Below are positions 48,882 through 61,300 of a DNA stretch of 64,000 nucleotides, one piece after another. Position 1 is the stretch's first letter. The number at the start of each line of letters is the position of its first letter. The position numbers and the translations under genes were made by a program. Source of the DNA: Typha latifolia (lineage: Eukaryota > Streptophyta > Magnoliopsida > Poales > Typhaceae); the NCBI GenBank assembly GCA_019914945.1, contig CM034107.1:2914001-2978000 (forward strand), in the 5' to 3' direction. The notes beneath the pieces are model-generated. The model saw only the letters and a program-made list of their open reading frames with translations, was not told where the DNA came from and did no database searches.

Positions 48882-51689
48882 ATGGGAGGAGGGGTTTCAA
48901 GATGGAGGAGAGCAGCCAAAAGGATTGGATTCCCCTGTGCTTCCTTCTCCAATGGGGCTTCTTCTACTTGCCCACCTATAACTGTAAGCTTTTATTCCTT
49001 CTTTTTCTCCTCTCCCTGTCTCTCTTCCCCCTTCAATTCTCCTCCATTTTCTTCTTCTTCTTCTCATCTCCCGGAACTTTCTTGTAGTTTATTTTACTTG
49101 TTTTACAAGATCAAGTTCTGTGAATTGGGTTCTTCTTAAATATCAACATAGTTGGCTAAAAGATCAAATTTTTTTCTCCATCCCCTGCCTAATTTGAATC
49201 CATTACCTTTTTGAACTCCTCTTCTTGGAATCATTAACTTTCTATTCTCTGACTAAATTAAGCACTTCTCTTTCAGAGCATTGTTTTGATGTACATTTGC
49301 CAACTGCTAACACTTGTCTGCATCTCCTTCGGCTTTCTTTGTCTTGTCATTCCATCAACTATCCAAACAATAAAAACCTCTTCTTTTTTTTTTAAAGATA
49401 ATAACTAGTGGACCTCCCCCACTTTAAGAAGAGGGTCAATTTGCAAAATATACCTAAAAAGTGTATGTGGTAATGTGCAAAAAAACCCTCGTGCCTTTTG
49501 TATTTTATATTGCAGACTGCTGTGATGCAGATATCGTGCTCCGCGGTGAATTTAACACCCGATAACACGAAAGCAAACGGGGGAAAGCAAGAGTCCACTA
49601 CTGTGGCTGACAAGGTACAGCTTTTTGACTTTTTCTTCTTTTTCTTTTTATTTTATTATTATTATTATTATTTTTAATTTCTTTCTTTTATCAAACAATG
49701 TGAAGTAGCTAGGAGGCTCAAGCAAAAAATTAATCTAATTAAAAGTACATCACCCTAAGTTTGTGCAAAGGGAGAAAAAAATTGTGCAACTTTCAAATAA
49801 AATCTCATTATAATAACAAAAAACTATAAACAAATTTATATCATGTGAAATTGTTAATATGTTCAAAATTTAAACTTTCTTGTCCAAAATCTTAAAGAGA
49901 GACTCACTATGTTTAAGTACTTTTGAATTCATATTATAATAGCATTAGTTTAAAAATAATTTGTGAGTGGTGGTTGGAGAAAAAGGCATATATAACGCCG
50001 AGATGGCCGGTGACTGGAAGAGAATATGAAAGAGAAACAAAATTTGGTAGTTTGGCCTTCATAAATCATAACTATTCATTTGGACTCTAATCAATTAATC
50101 CATTTTAATGTGCCAACATTTCCCACATTATCAATCATTTAAACCTACTTATCTCTTACTTGCTAATCTTTGTCTCATCTTTGTAAAAGTAGTTACTTGA
50201 GATTCCAATAACTTATTAGAACATAACTACAGGCCACAATAATGATATTTCTTATGGTTTAGTGTAAGAAAGCAAACCTTGTAATGCTTGTCGTTGTAAT
50301 ATTTTGAAGAACATCTGTGCTATATGCTTGGAGCCCCTCAGCTGCGGTAGCGGCGGTGGCGGCGATGGCGATGGCGGCGGCAGATCTACACTTTTCACAG
50401 CACAATGCTCGCATTCTTTCCACTTCCTCTGCATCTCTTCGAACGTTCGGCATGGCAATGAAACATGCCCGATATGTCGAGCCCAGTGGGCCGAGCTCCC
50501 GCGAGAACTCAAGGCGCCGCCGTCTCACCGACAGTCGGATCCGATCCTCCGCATAATTGATGACTCCATTGCCACCTCTCGCGTCAACCGCCGTTCCTCT
50601 GTCAGCACCACCCGCTACGACGATGATGACCCGGTCGAGCCCGCCACCACGACCGCGTTAATCCATCCTTGCCTCCAGTTCAGTCTTATTCCGACGCCGA
50701 CGTCGGCGTCTAGTCATCATCATCATCATCATCGTCGTCATCTTCTTGGACAGTATCCATGTGTGCATATGATGCCACTGCATCACCAGTGCCAATTTAC
50801 TAGCTCACCTGTGATGGTACGCACTTCTCCACCAAATGGGCAGCCCAGAGCTTATCTCTCCGTGAGGCTCTCGCCGCAACGGGCAATGGACGTCGTCCTA
50901 GTTGCAAGCCCGAATGGCCCTCACATGAGGCTTCTGAAGCACTCCATGGCACTGGTCGTCTTCTTCATGCGTGCCGTCGATCGGTTATCCATAGTTATCT
51001 GCTCCGCCACAGCCACCCGTGCCTTCCCCTTACGGCGGATGTCGTCCCACGGGAAGCGGGCGGCTCTACAAGTCATCGATCGCCTCTCTTTCCTTCTCGG
51101 AGCTGATCCGATGGAAGGGATACAGAAGGCTGTAAAGATACTAGAGGACCGGACGCATCGCAATTCTGTGTCATGCATTCTCCATTTATCCGATGCACCG
51201 ACTCGAGCCGACGTCGGCGGGGACTTGCATTTTCCGGTCACAGTCCACCGGTTCCACGTCGGATTTGGGTTCGGGATGACAAACGGATTTGTCATGCACG
51301 AGTTTGAAGAGTTCTTGACAAGATTGATTGAAGGCGTTGTGAGAGACACCCAACTGAGGATAGGAGATCAAGTGGGCCTGGTGAGGTTGGGAGAGTTACG
51401 GGGTGGGGAAGAGAGGAGGATTGCAGTTGATTTAGTTGGCGACTGCGGATTCGTTAAGGTTGGTTATAGCTATGTGGAAGGAGGAACAGATGCTCAACTG
51501 AGGACAGGAGAAGTGGTGGTGGAATTTGGAGAGAAGGGTGGGAGGATTCATGGGGAGAGTGGGAATGGTGAGAGGGATCTTATCGTCGGAGGAAGGAGAA
51601 GCAGCTGCGTCGAACAATGGGATTATCTTGATCCGTTCATGGCAAGAAGATGGGCGAAACACTTGCAAGGCTACAAGGCGCAAGGATGA
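48882..51689 (+). CDS. RING-H2 and vWA protein, EDA40/WAV3-like E3 ubiquitin ligase with degenerate vWA
   Basis: Exons: 48882-48983, 49516-49614, 50310-51689; 526 residues, in phase. The RING reads C70-x2-C73, C100-x-H102-x2-H105-x2-C108, C120-x2-C123 (NICAICLEPLSC, CSHSFHFLC, CPICRAQW), and is a match to the RING of WAV3 and EDA40. The vWA-like domain starts near residue 258 and keeps the LLKHSM, DRLSIVICSATATRAFPLRR and LHLSDAP blocks. However, the DxSxS metal site is replaced by VASPNG (about 265-270), and the other MIDAS residues also look lost. A His-run (HHHHHH) lies between RING and vWA. By family, these are E3 ligases of root gravitropism and gametophyte development. It converges with THOC3. 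Confidence 0.88.
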
Positions 51690-52208
51690 AGAGTTTAAAT
51701 TACCAAATCCGTGGTGTATTTTTTGTTTGTTAGTTTCCATCCTGATGTGTTGTTTTCTCACTTTCCAGATTGTTTTTTAAGTTTTTCTTCTTGCTTCTCT
51801 GAATTCAATTATTCGGGTGTGGATCAGTTGAACTTATCAACAAAGTTATTGAACAGTGTCAGCTTCTTGGACTGATTGAAGACTTGGGAGTATGCTAACT
51901 TTGTTTATCAGTTTGTGTATCAATGAGTAACAGAAACAGTGTTGTAACGCCTGGTACATGGATGATATAAACAGTCTACACATACAAAGAATCAGAAGCT
52001 CATTCATAGAATGGAAAACTGCCATTAATAGTTATAATTCAGTAATAGAAGAGAACTTCTAGGAAACTCAACAGTTTCAGGGCTCTCAGGTTCAGCAATT
52101 CCCAACTCTAGAAAGATTCGAGAGTACCTCGAGTGGGAACTACTTTGCGAAGCTGCTGGCTGACTCTTATGCAGTTCTCCCTGACTACCCCACAGTTCTC
52201 CGCAGCTT
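51690..52208. other. Short convergent spacer between RING gene and THOC3
   Basis: 519 bases between two stop codons, on opposite strands. Both 3' UTRs must lie here, so they probably abut or overlap. No other gene is seen. Confidence 0.6.
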
Positions 52209-55200
52209 TCATGTGCTCTCGAAACCAAATATTCGAAATACACCTGCAAGATCCATTTAGCTTTCAGTCTTACTAGAAAATAGCTCATAAAGAAAGCAAA
52301 TTTCACAATACAACATTCCAAGTTACTGAAGATTATCCCCCACCCCCTCAATGGTCTCGGTCAATGGTGTGCATAAACCAATTGGTTTTATTGTTAGTAT
52401 AAATTATAGAAAGCTCAGGACTTGAAACACTAGTCTTTTTATTCTGAGAATGCAAAAAGAGATGATATAAAATAATCCAACTATATTTTACTGTATCTCT
52501 CATCAAGAGTATGGAAAAATACAGAACAAGATGAATGCTAAAGTATACCTTCATCAGCCTGATATTTGTTCTTGTCATCTCCTGCATAAGCTAGAAGGTT
52601 GTACCTGGGATTCCACTCGACACTGTTCATTGCTGCCTTACTTGGTATTTGATGGACTGATCGCCCAGTTTGAACATTGGCCTAATGGTAGAAGGTTAGT
52701 AATCAAAGGTGCTCAAGAAGAACGAATCTTAAATTCCAAGAAAATTGGCAGTTAGACACTGTTGAACAAGGATGACATACAATATCAATAAAAGGATCTT
52801 CACTGGCTGAAGCAATATATTCTCCTGTGCAATTGAAACTAATTGTTCTCACGGGCCATCTGAAATGTGGCAATCGAAACAAATTATCTGTTAGAGAACT
52901 TCATGTCGTAAAGCTTAAACTATATTTTCAAAGCAGCAAAAGAGGAAGTGTCTCCCTTGATCTTTTCTCAACCAATTTTATTGTATAAAACAAAATAGAA
53001 GTTTACAAGGATATAGGTCTGAGAAGCATACTCAAGTTTTGTGAATGTTTTGATGCACAACATCTCTTTGACATTCCAGAGGCTGACTAGCGAATCAGCA
53101 CTTCCAACAGCAAAGTACCTGGAATTGAAGAAGAAGAAGTCTGTTACAATTTTACCTCCTTGTGAGATTTATAATCATAAGTTCTTGCACATGTCACTTC
53201 CATTGGTTCAAGAATAGGAGCCAACGTCTGTTGGTTAGTATATATGAATGACTTAGCAAGGATCATCCAATTATTTACCAAGGGTCACCCAATTATTTGA
53301 TCTTTTGTCATTTTAATGATATAAAGATTGCGAAATATATGATCTAGAAGCTGGAAAGTCACAACCACAACATTAATATAATGTCTGAAAAACGACAGAG
53401 GAATATGTATCCTCTGATGGCATGCATAACTTAGTTCAAAGTTTAAGAGGACCCAAATTTCCCATGCTTCATAACTGCAAATTGCCTTGAGCCTGTGACT
53501 AACATTTGGTACTTCAGAAGTAATGAGGATGTTGTGTAAAATAAGAAACAGATCAACATCACATCAACAAGTTGAAGGCTTTATTTTGGGTAGTGGATGA
53601 ACCTACTGAAAGCAAGATAAATCCACATGGAGGAGAATGAAAGCAAACCTTCCTAGGGGATCCATTGCGATGCAATAGCAGCCTGCTGTGTGAGCGATCA
53701 AATTGTGACGCAACTTAAGGGATGGATATGCCAACACCTCAACAGTACCTGCATGAACAGAAGAAAAACACAGCAAGTAATTCAGGATATATATCATGTG
53801 AACCTATGTAATAAAGGCTTCTTAAATTTCCTACAATATGCTCGAGCTATATTATAAATTAAATAGGTAAATTTAAGACAGTTCTCACCATTTCCTGTAG
53901 TGATGAAAAACAAGTCTCCAGTTTTATTCCATGCTATCTCATTAATCTGAAGAACAGAATTATTTTAGAAGCATCGCAGCATAAAGCATTTATAAAAAGT
54001 AATCCTGAAGAGAAACAACTAAGTACTTATGTATCCACCATAAAATTTAGAAAACAGGTAATTTGTCTAATAATGAATATCCATGGCGATTGTAACTCTC
54101 CCGTAAAGCAGAATAACTGGTGACTGGATGTTCAACTGTTCCCAATGCCTTATTATCAGAATAGCATTCGAGGCAATATTAGGAAAAGAACTGTTACCTG
54201 TTATGAGAGAATTGCAAGCCATTAAATCAAACCACAAAATTTATGTGCTTCATTTGAGAATTTAATAGCACAAATAATGGTCACATTTGATTTCTGACAA
54301 CCTAAGGAAAATACATGAAATCCTAATAATTAAAAGCAAGTAACAGAATAAATAGCATATTTTCATTTGATATTAGGGAAGAGCTCTTGGCCATCTCACA
54401 TATATCTTGGACTGTTAATTACCTCGTAATTGAACTTTTGTCTATGAATAGGCCTAAATTTACGGACATCCAGTATTGTTAACTCATCCTCCTACAAAAA
54501 GATAAATCCATAACAAATAGATCAACAAGATAGGATATGGTAACCCAAAAGAAACATAAATAGGAAAGGACGGAAAACATTAAAATGGAGGTGAAGAAGA
54601 AAAACATTTCAAGAAATACCATCACAAGGTTTGCTATCTTTGCTTGGACCAATCTCTCTCTTCTAGTAACAATATTCTGAATTGAATTTCTTCTCTTAAA
54701 AAAGCTAGGTGTATATTAGCATTAAAGATGAGTATGGATATTACTAGAAATAGAAGAGCAGATAATTAAGATTCATATGCAACAAAGACTACAGTGAAAA
54801 CAATTTTATCATAAGTTTCAGCAGAACAGCATGAATAAGAATATAAACCATTTGAATCAGGATGGTGTAGTTATGACCAGAAGATATACATGGAACAGAG
54901 GTTATTGATAAGTCATGACTTATTGACCCTTCTCATTCCTTCTCCTCATTACTTGACACCTAACACCATATTCTTTCCTCTCAGTTTCTCGATTGCACAA
55001 AACGGAAATATTGAAAGAGATTATTGTAGGAGCCCTTATGAGTAATTTTGAGTCTTTAACATACCTTGTTGCCTACAGCTATGTGAGTGCCATCATGTTT
55101 GTATGTGATGTTGATATTTTCTCCACTAAGTTCAACATTTTGAGTACATTTTCCACCTAGAGAAAACAGAGATATTAGTAGAAAAAGAGGCTTTATCAAA

Positions 55201-56928
55201 AAGTTAACAAATTCTTTTCTTCTGGGTCTCGATATTCATTAAGTGAAGCAAGTGTCTCGATTGTAAACAAATCTCCCATCTCCACTATAATATAGTATCT
55301 TTAAAAAAATGGAAAAAGAAAAGTTGTAATGCCATGTTTAATAAAGTGCACATAAAGCATGTTAGCACTCCAAAAATGTTACAACTGTACAAGTACTGAC
55401 GAAGAATGAAAGCTGAACCAAACAGTAACATTCTCTGTTCCTCTTTGATAAGAAGAGAAGGATCACAAAAATTAAGAGTCAAGTACAAGATGATTCAAAA
55501 GCAGCACAACAAAGGAATTGGTTTGGAGATATGTAGGCAGTTGTTGTCTAGAATGCTAACATGAAAATCCTGAATTTAGTGGATAGGAATAGGGAACATA
55601 GAAGCCCATGATTGCAAAAACAAAGCCACAAAGCAAAAGATAAGAGTTTACTTAAGATGAAATCATGAAAATATGTCTGGCCATGTAAATGATTAAGTAA
55701 ACTTGGTCGGAACAAGACCATGTTCAGCAAGGGCATATCTTCTTACTTCGAGCATCCCAAAGACGAACTGTCTTATCCCCTGCTGCAGTTGCAACTATAT
55801 CAGGGTGTTTTGGGTCCCAACATAGTTGATCTACACTATCTGTATGACCTTTCAGTTCGACATCCTTAACCTTGCCCTGCATCCAATCACATTTATCATT
55901 AGCATGAATAGACATGTCAATAGTTATATATGGGCAGGGAGAAGAAAGATTTAAATATATGAATTGCCTCTTTTTCTCACCACATGTAAGATATGTTACA
56001 GAACGCTAATCTATGTAGTCCAGATGATATTTCTTCAATTTGAAAGTCCAAGTAAGAGAAAAAAAAATTGATTCATCATTCATGTGGTTAGCTAGGGCAT
56101 GGTTAAAAATTGAGCTGAGTCAAGAGATAGTAAGCATGTTCCAAAACTTGGCTGCCAGATTGCCATCAACACTGAGATCAGTTAAAAGATTACGCTCCTC
56201 TCAGTAATGCTTATATTGCTGTGTACCTCTGTCTAAAATATATTAAACTTGGTTGTAGGAACTTAGAGGTAAAGATATGGTATCAAAGTATCTGTGATTA
56301 GTATTAAAAAATTACATTTGGTGCATAGGGGGAACTTGTTACTTATTCCTTGCAATCTCCCCCTGCAACACCTTTCCTTTGAGAAGGAAAAAAGATGAAA
56401 TTATTTCTGGGAACTTTCATCCATAAACCCACAAAAAAGTTGTTAACTTATTCATTTCATTAAACAATAAGCCAGAAAATTTCGTCTACCTCTCTAGTAT
56501 ATTTATATCAGACCCAGATCAAAGAATATAAAAAGTGGGATTCAACTTTCAAACCCAAAAAGGAACACAAGAAGAAGAGCAACAATAAGAGAGAGCAAAT
56601 TACATGGCCATGAGGATCAATATTCCAGACGCGAGCAGTGTGGTCGACGGAGCCAGAAGCAAGCTTCGTGCCCGAACAATTCCAAGCCACCGAATGCACC
56701 TAGACCATCAGAACACCAAAGCTATCACCATAGGAAACCCAGATGACCCCTTGCATCAAGAAATGGGAGAAAGGGTGGAAATAAGAAATGCCCGCTAAAT
56801 AGTTAAGCCCTTGTAGCATCCAATTGAAGGAAAAATTGGATCTTTTTTGCTCTTTAAGGTACCTTCTTCTTGTGCCCCTGGTACTCCCGCGAGCCCAGGT
56901 TTTTGAAGCTAATCGCCTTATCTTCCAT
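52209..56928 (-). CDS. THO3: THO complex subunit 3 (THOC3/TEX1), WD40 protein
   Basis: Coding exons (minus): 56928-56863, 56699-56604, 55876-55747, 55156-55065, 54491-54423, 53946-53889, 53748-53649, 53118-53032, 52859-52781, 52681-52549, 52243-52209; 945 nt, 314 residues, all phases agree. It is made of WD40 repeats, for example VHSVAWNCSGTKLASGSVDH, VDQLCWDPKHPDIVATAAGD with VRLWDA, and ISFNCTGEYIASASED. It starts MEDKAISFKNLGSREYQGHK and ends GVFRIFGFEST, as in plant THOC3. By family, it is a subunit of the THO/TREX complex that couples transcription to mRNA export; in Arabidopsis it also affects tasiRNA production. A GAA repeat (CTT on plus, 56936-56959) lies right upstream of the ATG. 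Confidence 0.96.
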
Positions 56929-56935
56929 GCGCTTC

Positions 56936-56959
56936 TCTTCTTCTTCTTCTTCTTCTTCT
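56936..56959. repeat. (TTC)n microsatellite just upstream of the THOC3 start
   Basis: About eight trinucleotide units, GAA on the coding strand, end 8 bases before the ATG. The region is likely 5' UTR. Confidence 0.9.
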
Positions 56960-58351
56960 AAACCCCTAAATTTGGGATTCAAGTCCAACCTATTTTTGTT
57001 TTCTACGAACTCTTGCCCGACCCGTTAACCCAATAAAATCTTTTCTTTTGCGAGAAAAACCCAGTTCAAGAATTTATTATATATGATGGAATTCTTGGAA
57101 GAGTTCTTCTGGGAATTTCTTATATATTTATACAAAAAAGCAACCAAATATTAGTTTTGCATTCAAATTTCTTGATTTGGAAGACAAATTTTGAACTTCC
57201 ATATTTGCATTTATACCCCTCAAATTCAGATATTTCTTGACCAACAATTGTGGTACACATGCAAGTATTTCTTTTTCTTTTTTTTTGATGAAAAGCCCAT
57301 GGGTTGATAATTTCATTAATTTCAATCATGTTTAAGAGGAAAGAGAAGATATTTTGAAAGATTATCAAGCCCAAAAAATGTACAAAATCTAAATGAGATA
57401 TCGGCATCTCACATATGGCACTGCTAGCCAGCTAACTTTTGTTTCACCTCGTTCTCAGATCTTGAAGTAGTGTAGATACAAAGACGTTGATAAAAACTAG
57501 ATAGAAAACACAATTAAAGAAACAAAAAGCTCGACGACCACCAAAAATTAACTTTGATGTTATTTGTCAGAGTGGACACAAAGGATGAAAGAAAAGTTGG
57601 ATGGTGGATAGCAAGCAATAATAGGTAGTAGTAAGAGGTGATGATGGGCAACAACAAATTGAGTGATTGAATAGAGTAGAGATGGAGGAAGAGAGGGCAA
57701 GCTAAACGACATACTATGACAATAGAGAGGAGGAAGGCAAGGCGAATGGCAAACATCAGTAAGTAGTGAAGAAAAATTTGATAAAGAGAGATCGAGTCAA
57801 AAAAGACAACTATAGATAGGGAGAAGACAATGATAGACATAGAGAGGACGACTAGGATGTGGGTAGAGAAAAACTCTACAAAAGAGAAGAGGAGAAGAAG
57901 AAATGAAAATTAAATTAGAGAGGAGAGAGAAATTCTCGAGAAGACTCTCGAGGAGGGGAGAAATAACCTGCACCAAATTCTAGTCCAGCCTGAGTGACTT
58001 CATAGTGGGAGACAAATAGAGAACTTAGCCCGATCTAAATCTGACTCCGTCCGTTAGATGATCACCTAAATTTAGGCACATAAAAATAGTAATTTTATTA
58101 GAAATTTAATTAAAATGCTCAAAATATTTTCTTTTTAACCGCGCACCCCCACGGTGATGTAAAATTTGTACTCCCCTTCTCTCTTTACTCTCTTCTCTCT
58201 GTATAAAAATGCCTTTTATCTCTCTTTTCCATCGGCGCCTCCTCTTCCATCGAACTACCCCAGATAGCTCTGTTGGGTCGTCCAGATCTCGCCGGAATTC
58301 CCCTCTGATTGCCGGGATAAGCCGGAATACTGCGCTGATCTCACCGGAGCC
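56960..58351. other. Divergent region between THOC3 and the KH gene
   Basis: About 1.4 kb separate the two start codons. No coding sequence is recognised; minus-strand open frames at 57120-57407 and 57514-57840 are low-complexity. A purine-rich stretch lies at about 57.63-57.96 kb. The last 200 bases are the likely leader of the KH gene. Confidence 0.55.
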
Positions 58352-61300
58352 ATGTCTTCCGGTAGATACATGGCCTACTCGCCTTCCCCCTCCACCACCC
58401 CTCATTCTCCTCACCTCTCCGGCATCCGCTCCCTCTCGGAGCAGGAGAAGTAGGCCTCTTTTCTTCAGAGTTTGTTTCTCGATCAGATTTTTCTTAAAGT
58501 TTGTGCTTTAATGTCAATTGATCAATAGGATCTTGCGATTGTTCTGCTGTAACCGCGATTGTGTGGTCCTTGGATTCGTAATGCTTAAAGTTTGGATCTT
58601 AGGGATGTGGTGCTGAATTCTGTTTAGAGATATGTGTTTGATTCATCTGCTTGAGTGCTTGTTTGGATGGAGATATTTTAGAAGGCTATTGGTGGAGTTT
58701 GATGATTTTCATTTTTCTTATAATCTCATATCAGCGTGTTTTTTTGACTTAATTTTGTAAGAGGTTTTGAGATTCTATCTTTTTAGTGCTCAGATACTTA
58801 TACTGCATTAACTCTACTATTAACTTTTGCTCGTGCATAGCTCATTGATTCCAAATTCCTTCTCTCCAAGATCTGTTTTTTGATGGGATCAAACTTTGGT
58901 TAGATGAGAATTATTGGATTTTACCAGTTATAGTACCATGTTTAAGCTGCTTGTCAGAAACCAGGTATACTTAGGAGTTGGATAAATCTTTGCAGGTACT
59001 TGTCGGAACTGCTGGTAGAACGTCAAAAACTCAATCCATTTGTGCCAGTACTTCCGCATAGCTATCGGTTGCTGAACCAGGGTATATCTTCCAACACTTT
59101 ATCTAATGGGAGCTCACTATTCCATAATCTATTCTTTTAATTGGTGTAGTACTTGACAATATTCAATAACTTCAGGGGAATTAGGCATCACATAAAGGAG
59201 AAATAAAAAGTGAATATATCTCCCATTAGCTATATTTTTGCATGAACATTTACACCAAGTGTTTGCAACTTGTTCTACAAGTACAAGGACATGATGGGAT
59301 ACTTATTGGTAAACTACATCCAGAGACACACAGTTTGTAATCTATGGCTCTAAAGTGGCTCATGATTCTCCACCCACTTGAAACCAACCTTATTCTCAAT
59401 TTATAAGCATACAAGAAATATGTCTTAGCTATCTTATATTGCATCATCATGAGTCAAAGCATAAGAATCCATCATATTATTTCGGTTTAAATATGATCTT
59501 ATCTTGGAAATCAGATGGTCTGAACTCTTTAAGATGCACATATTTAAAATTTTAGCCAATTAGACATAAATTTCAATTTGAATACTGTCCAATATTTGAT
59601 TGCTTGAAGCACTGGTATGCAACTTCCAAACACGGTGTTATATATTTAGATTCTGTAGGATCGTAATGGGTTAGCTACCTTGGCAGTTGTGTAACATGTG
59701 GTGATATGCAAAGGGTGTGAAACATGGAGTAGTTGCTTGCTTCTTTCGTATTGCATAAATGCATACATTAAATCTAACATCGTATCTATTAGACGAGCGC
59801 TCTTATGACCAGAGTAACTATTAGATATTGCTTATATATATGTTTGTACGTGTATATTGCCTGGACACCTTAGAGTTTAACACCAGCATTTTTGAAGAAC
59901 GGAATTTTAGTGGATGGTGGATTGGGGACTTCCATTATTCGTCCAGACAACATATGTCTAGTTTGTTTCCAATTTCCTGTCTTTGTGTGTCTGTCTCAGG
60001 TCATATAATCAATAGTGATGGATTTATCGAAAGTCAAGAATCTTGTTTTACTACCAAAACTGATAGTTACTATGTCCATTATGAGGGATAGGTATTAAGA
60101 ATATGAACTATATTTTATAAGTTAATTTGATTTTAATTTATCTGGTGGATATTTTTGGGTTGTGTTTGAGCCCCTTTTCTATTTATTAATGATGTTAAAT
60201 ACTTCAACTTGAACAAAAGTTTTTTCTTTTGCCAACCAGTAGCTTAATTACTATGTTTAAATGCCATTCGAGTTTATGTTTTTCTTTAGTTATGCATCCA
60301 GACTCGGGCAATAGTGGCTTTTAACCACTTAGTTGACCCATGCGTGTCCTTTAATGCTGACTAATTTCTTCGCAAGGCTAACTGGCACATATTATGCTTG
60401 ATATTGAAACTGTGGAGCAGAAATCTTGCGTGTAACCACGCTGTTGGGGAATGCATCTGTTTTAGATCAAACTGGGCTTGAACATGGTAGTCCCCTTATC
60501 AGTGGAGGATTATTTCCAAATGGAGGACCAGCTGATATTAATGGGTGGCCATCATCATTTCAATCAGAAGTACGGATACTAACCATTAACATAACTATTC
60601 TTTTGATCTAATTTTTTTATCAAGAGAAGCATTTACAACTGTTTTATTGTGTTCTAACTTGGTCTTAGTTTTTCTGATATTGAAATTCTTGTTTGTGTGC
60701 TTGTATTATGAGACAGTTTGCCAGCAATGCGCAATATGAAACTAAATTCTCATGTAAGTTAGTTGATTCACTTTTCTAACTGGTGTTGCTGAATGACACA
60801 CTTATAATTGGAAAGATGGCGTAGCATTGAGTTTCTTTTGTCTGTCTTGCTCACATTATTCTCTAATTATATTTCTGTCAGAGTGTTTGTCAAAAGTATA
60901 CAATTATCCAATTTATCAATTTAAGTCTTACCTCTTTCTTACTGTTATTTAGGAAAGTGCTTAAATTTTAGTTCAGCACTTCTGAGAGTATATATATAGT
61001 CCTTTTTTCTGCATCTTATCTGATTTCATATTTGAATGTGAGCATTCCACTAGATCGTTCTTGCACTGTGTGTTATTGTTATTCCAATTTCAGTGAGAAT
61101 GCGATTGTACAAGTCTATCCATAAAATTACAACATTTTGGTGATCTCAGTGTGAAGACTCGCACTAGATTGTGTTCACTTCTAGTGTTTTGCTGTATATT
61201 ACAATATCTAATATTCTTAACTTGCAGAGGCCAGGTTTTTTCCAGCCTTCATCGTCACATAACTGGCTTGAGCCGGAAGGCAACTCTTCAGGTTTTATAA

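Noticed and set aside
50921..51349. Long minus-strand open frame opposite the RING/vWA gene
   Set aside because: It lies entirely opposite a well-supported exon with GC-rich codons and has no family features. It is an antisense shadow.
55724..55915. Separate small WD40 gene
   Set aside because: It is one exon of THOC3 read through its borders; the splice phases join it to the rest.
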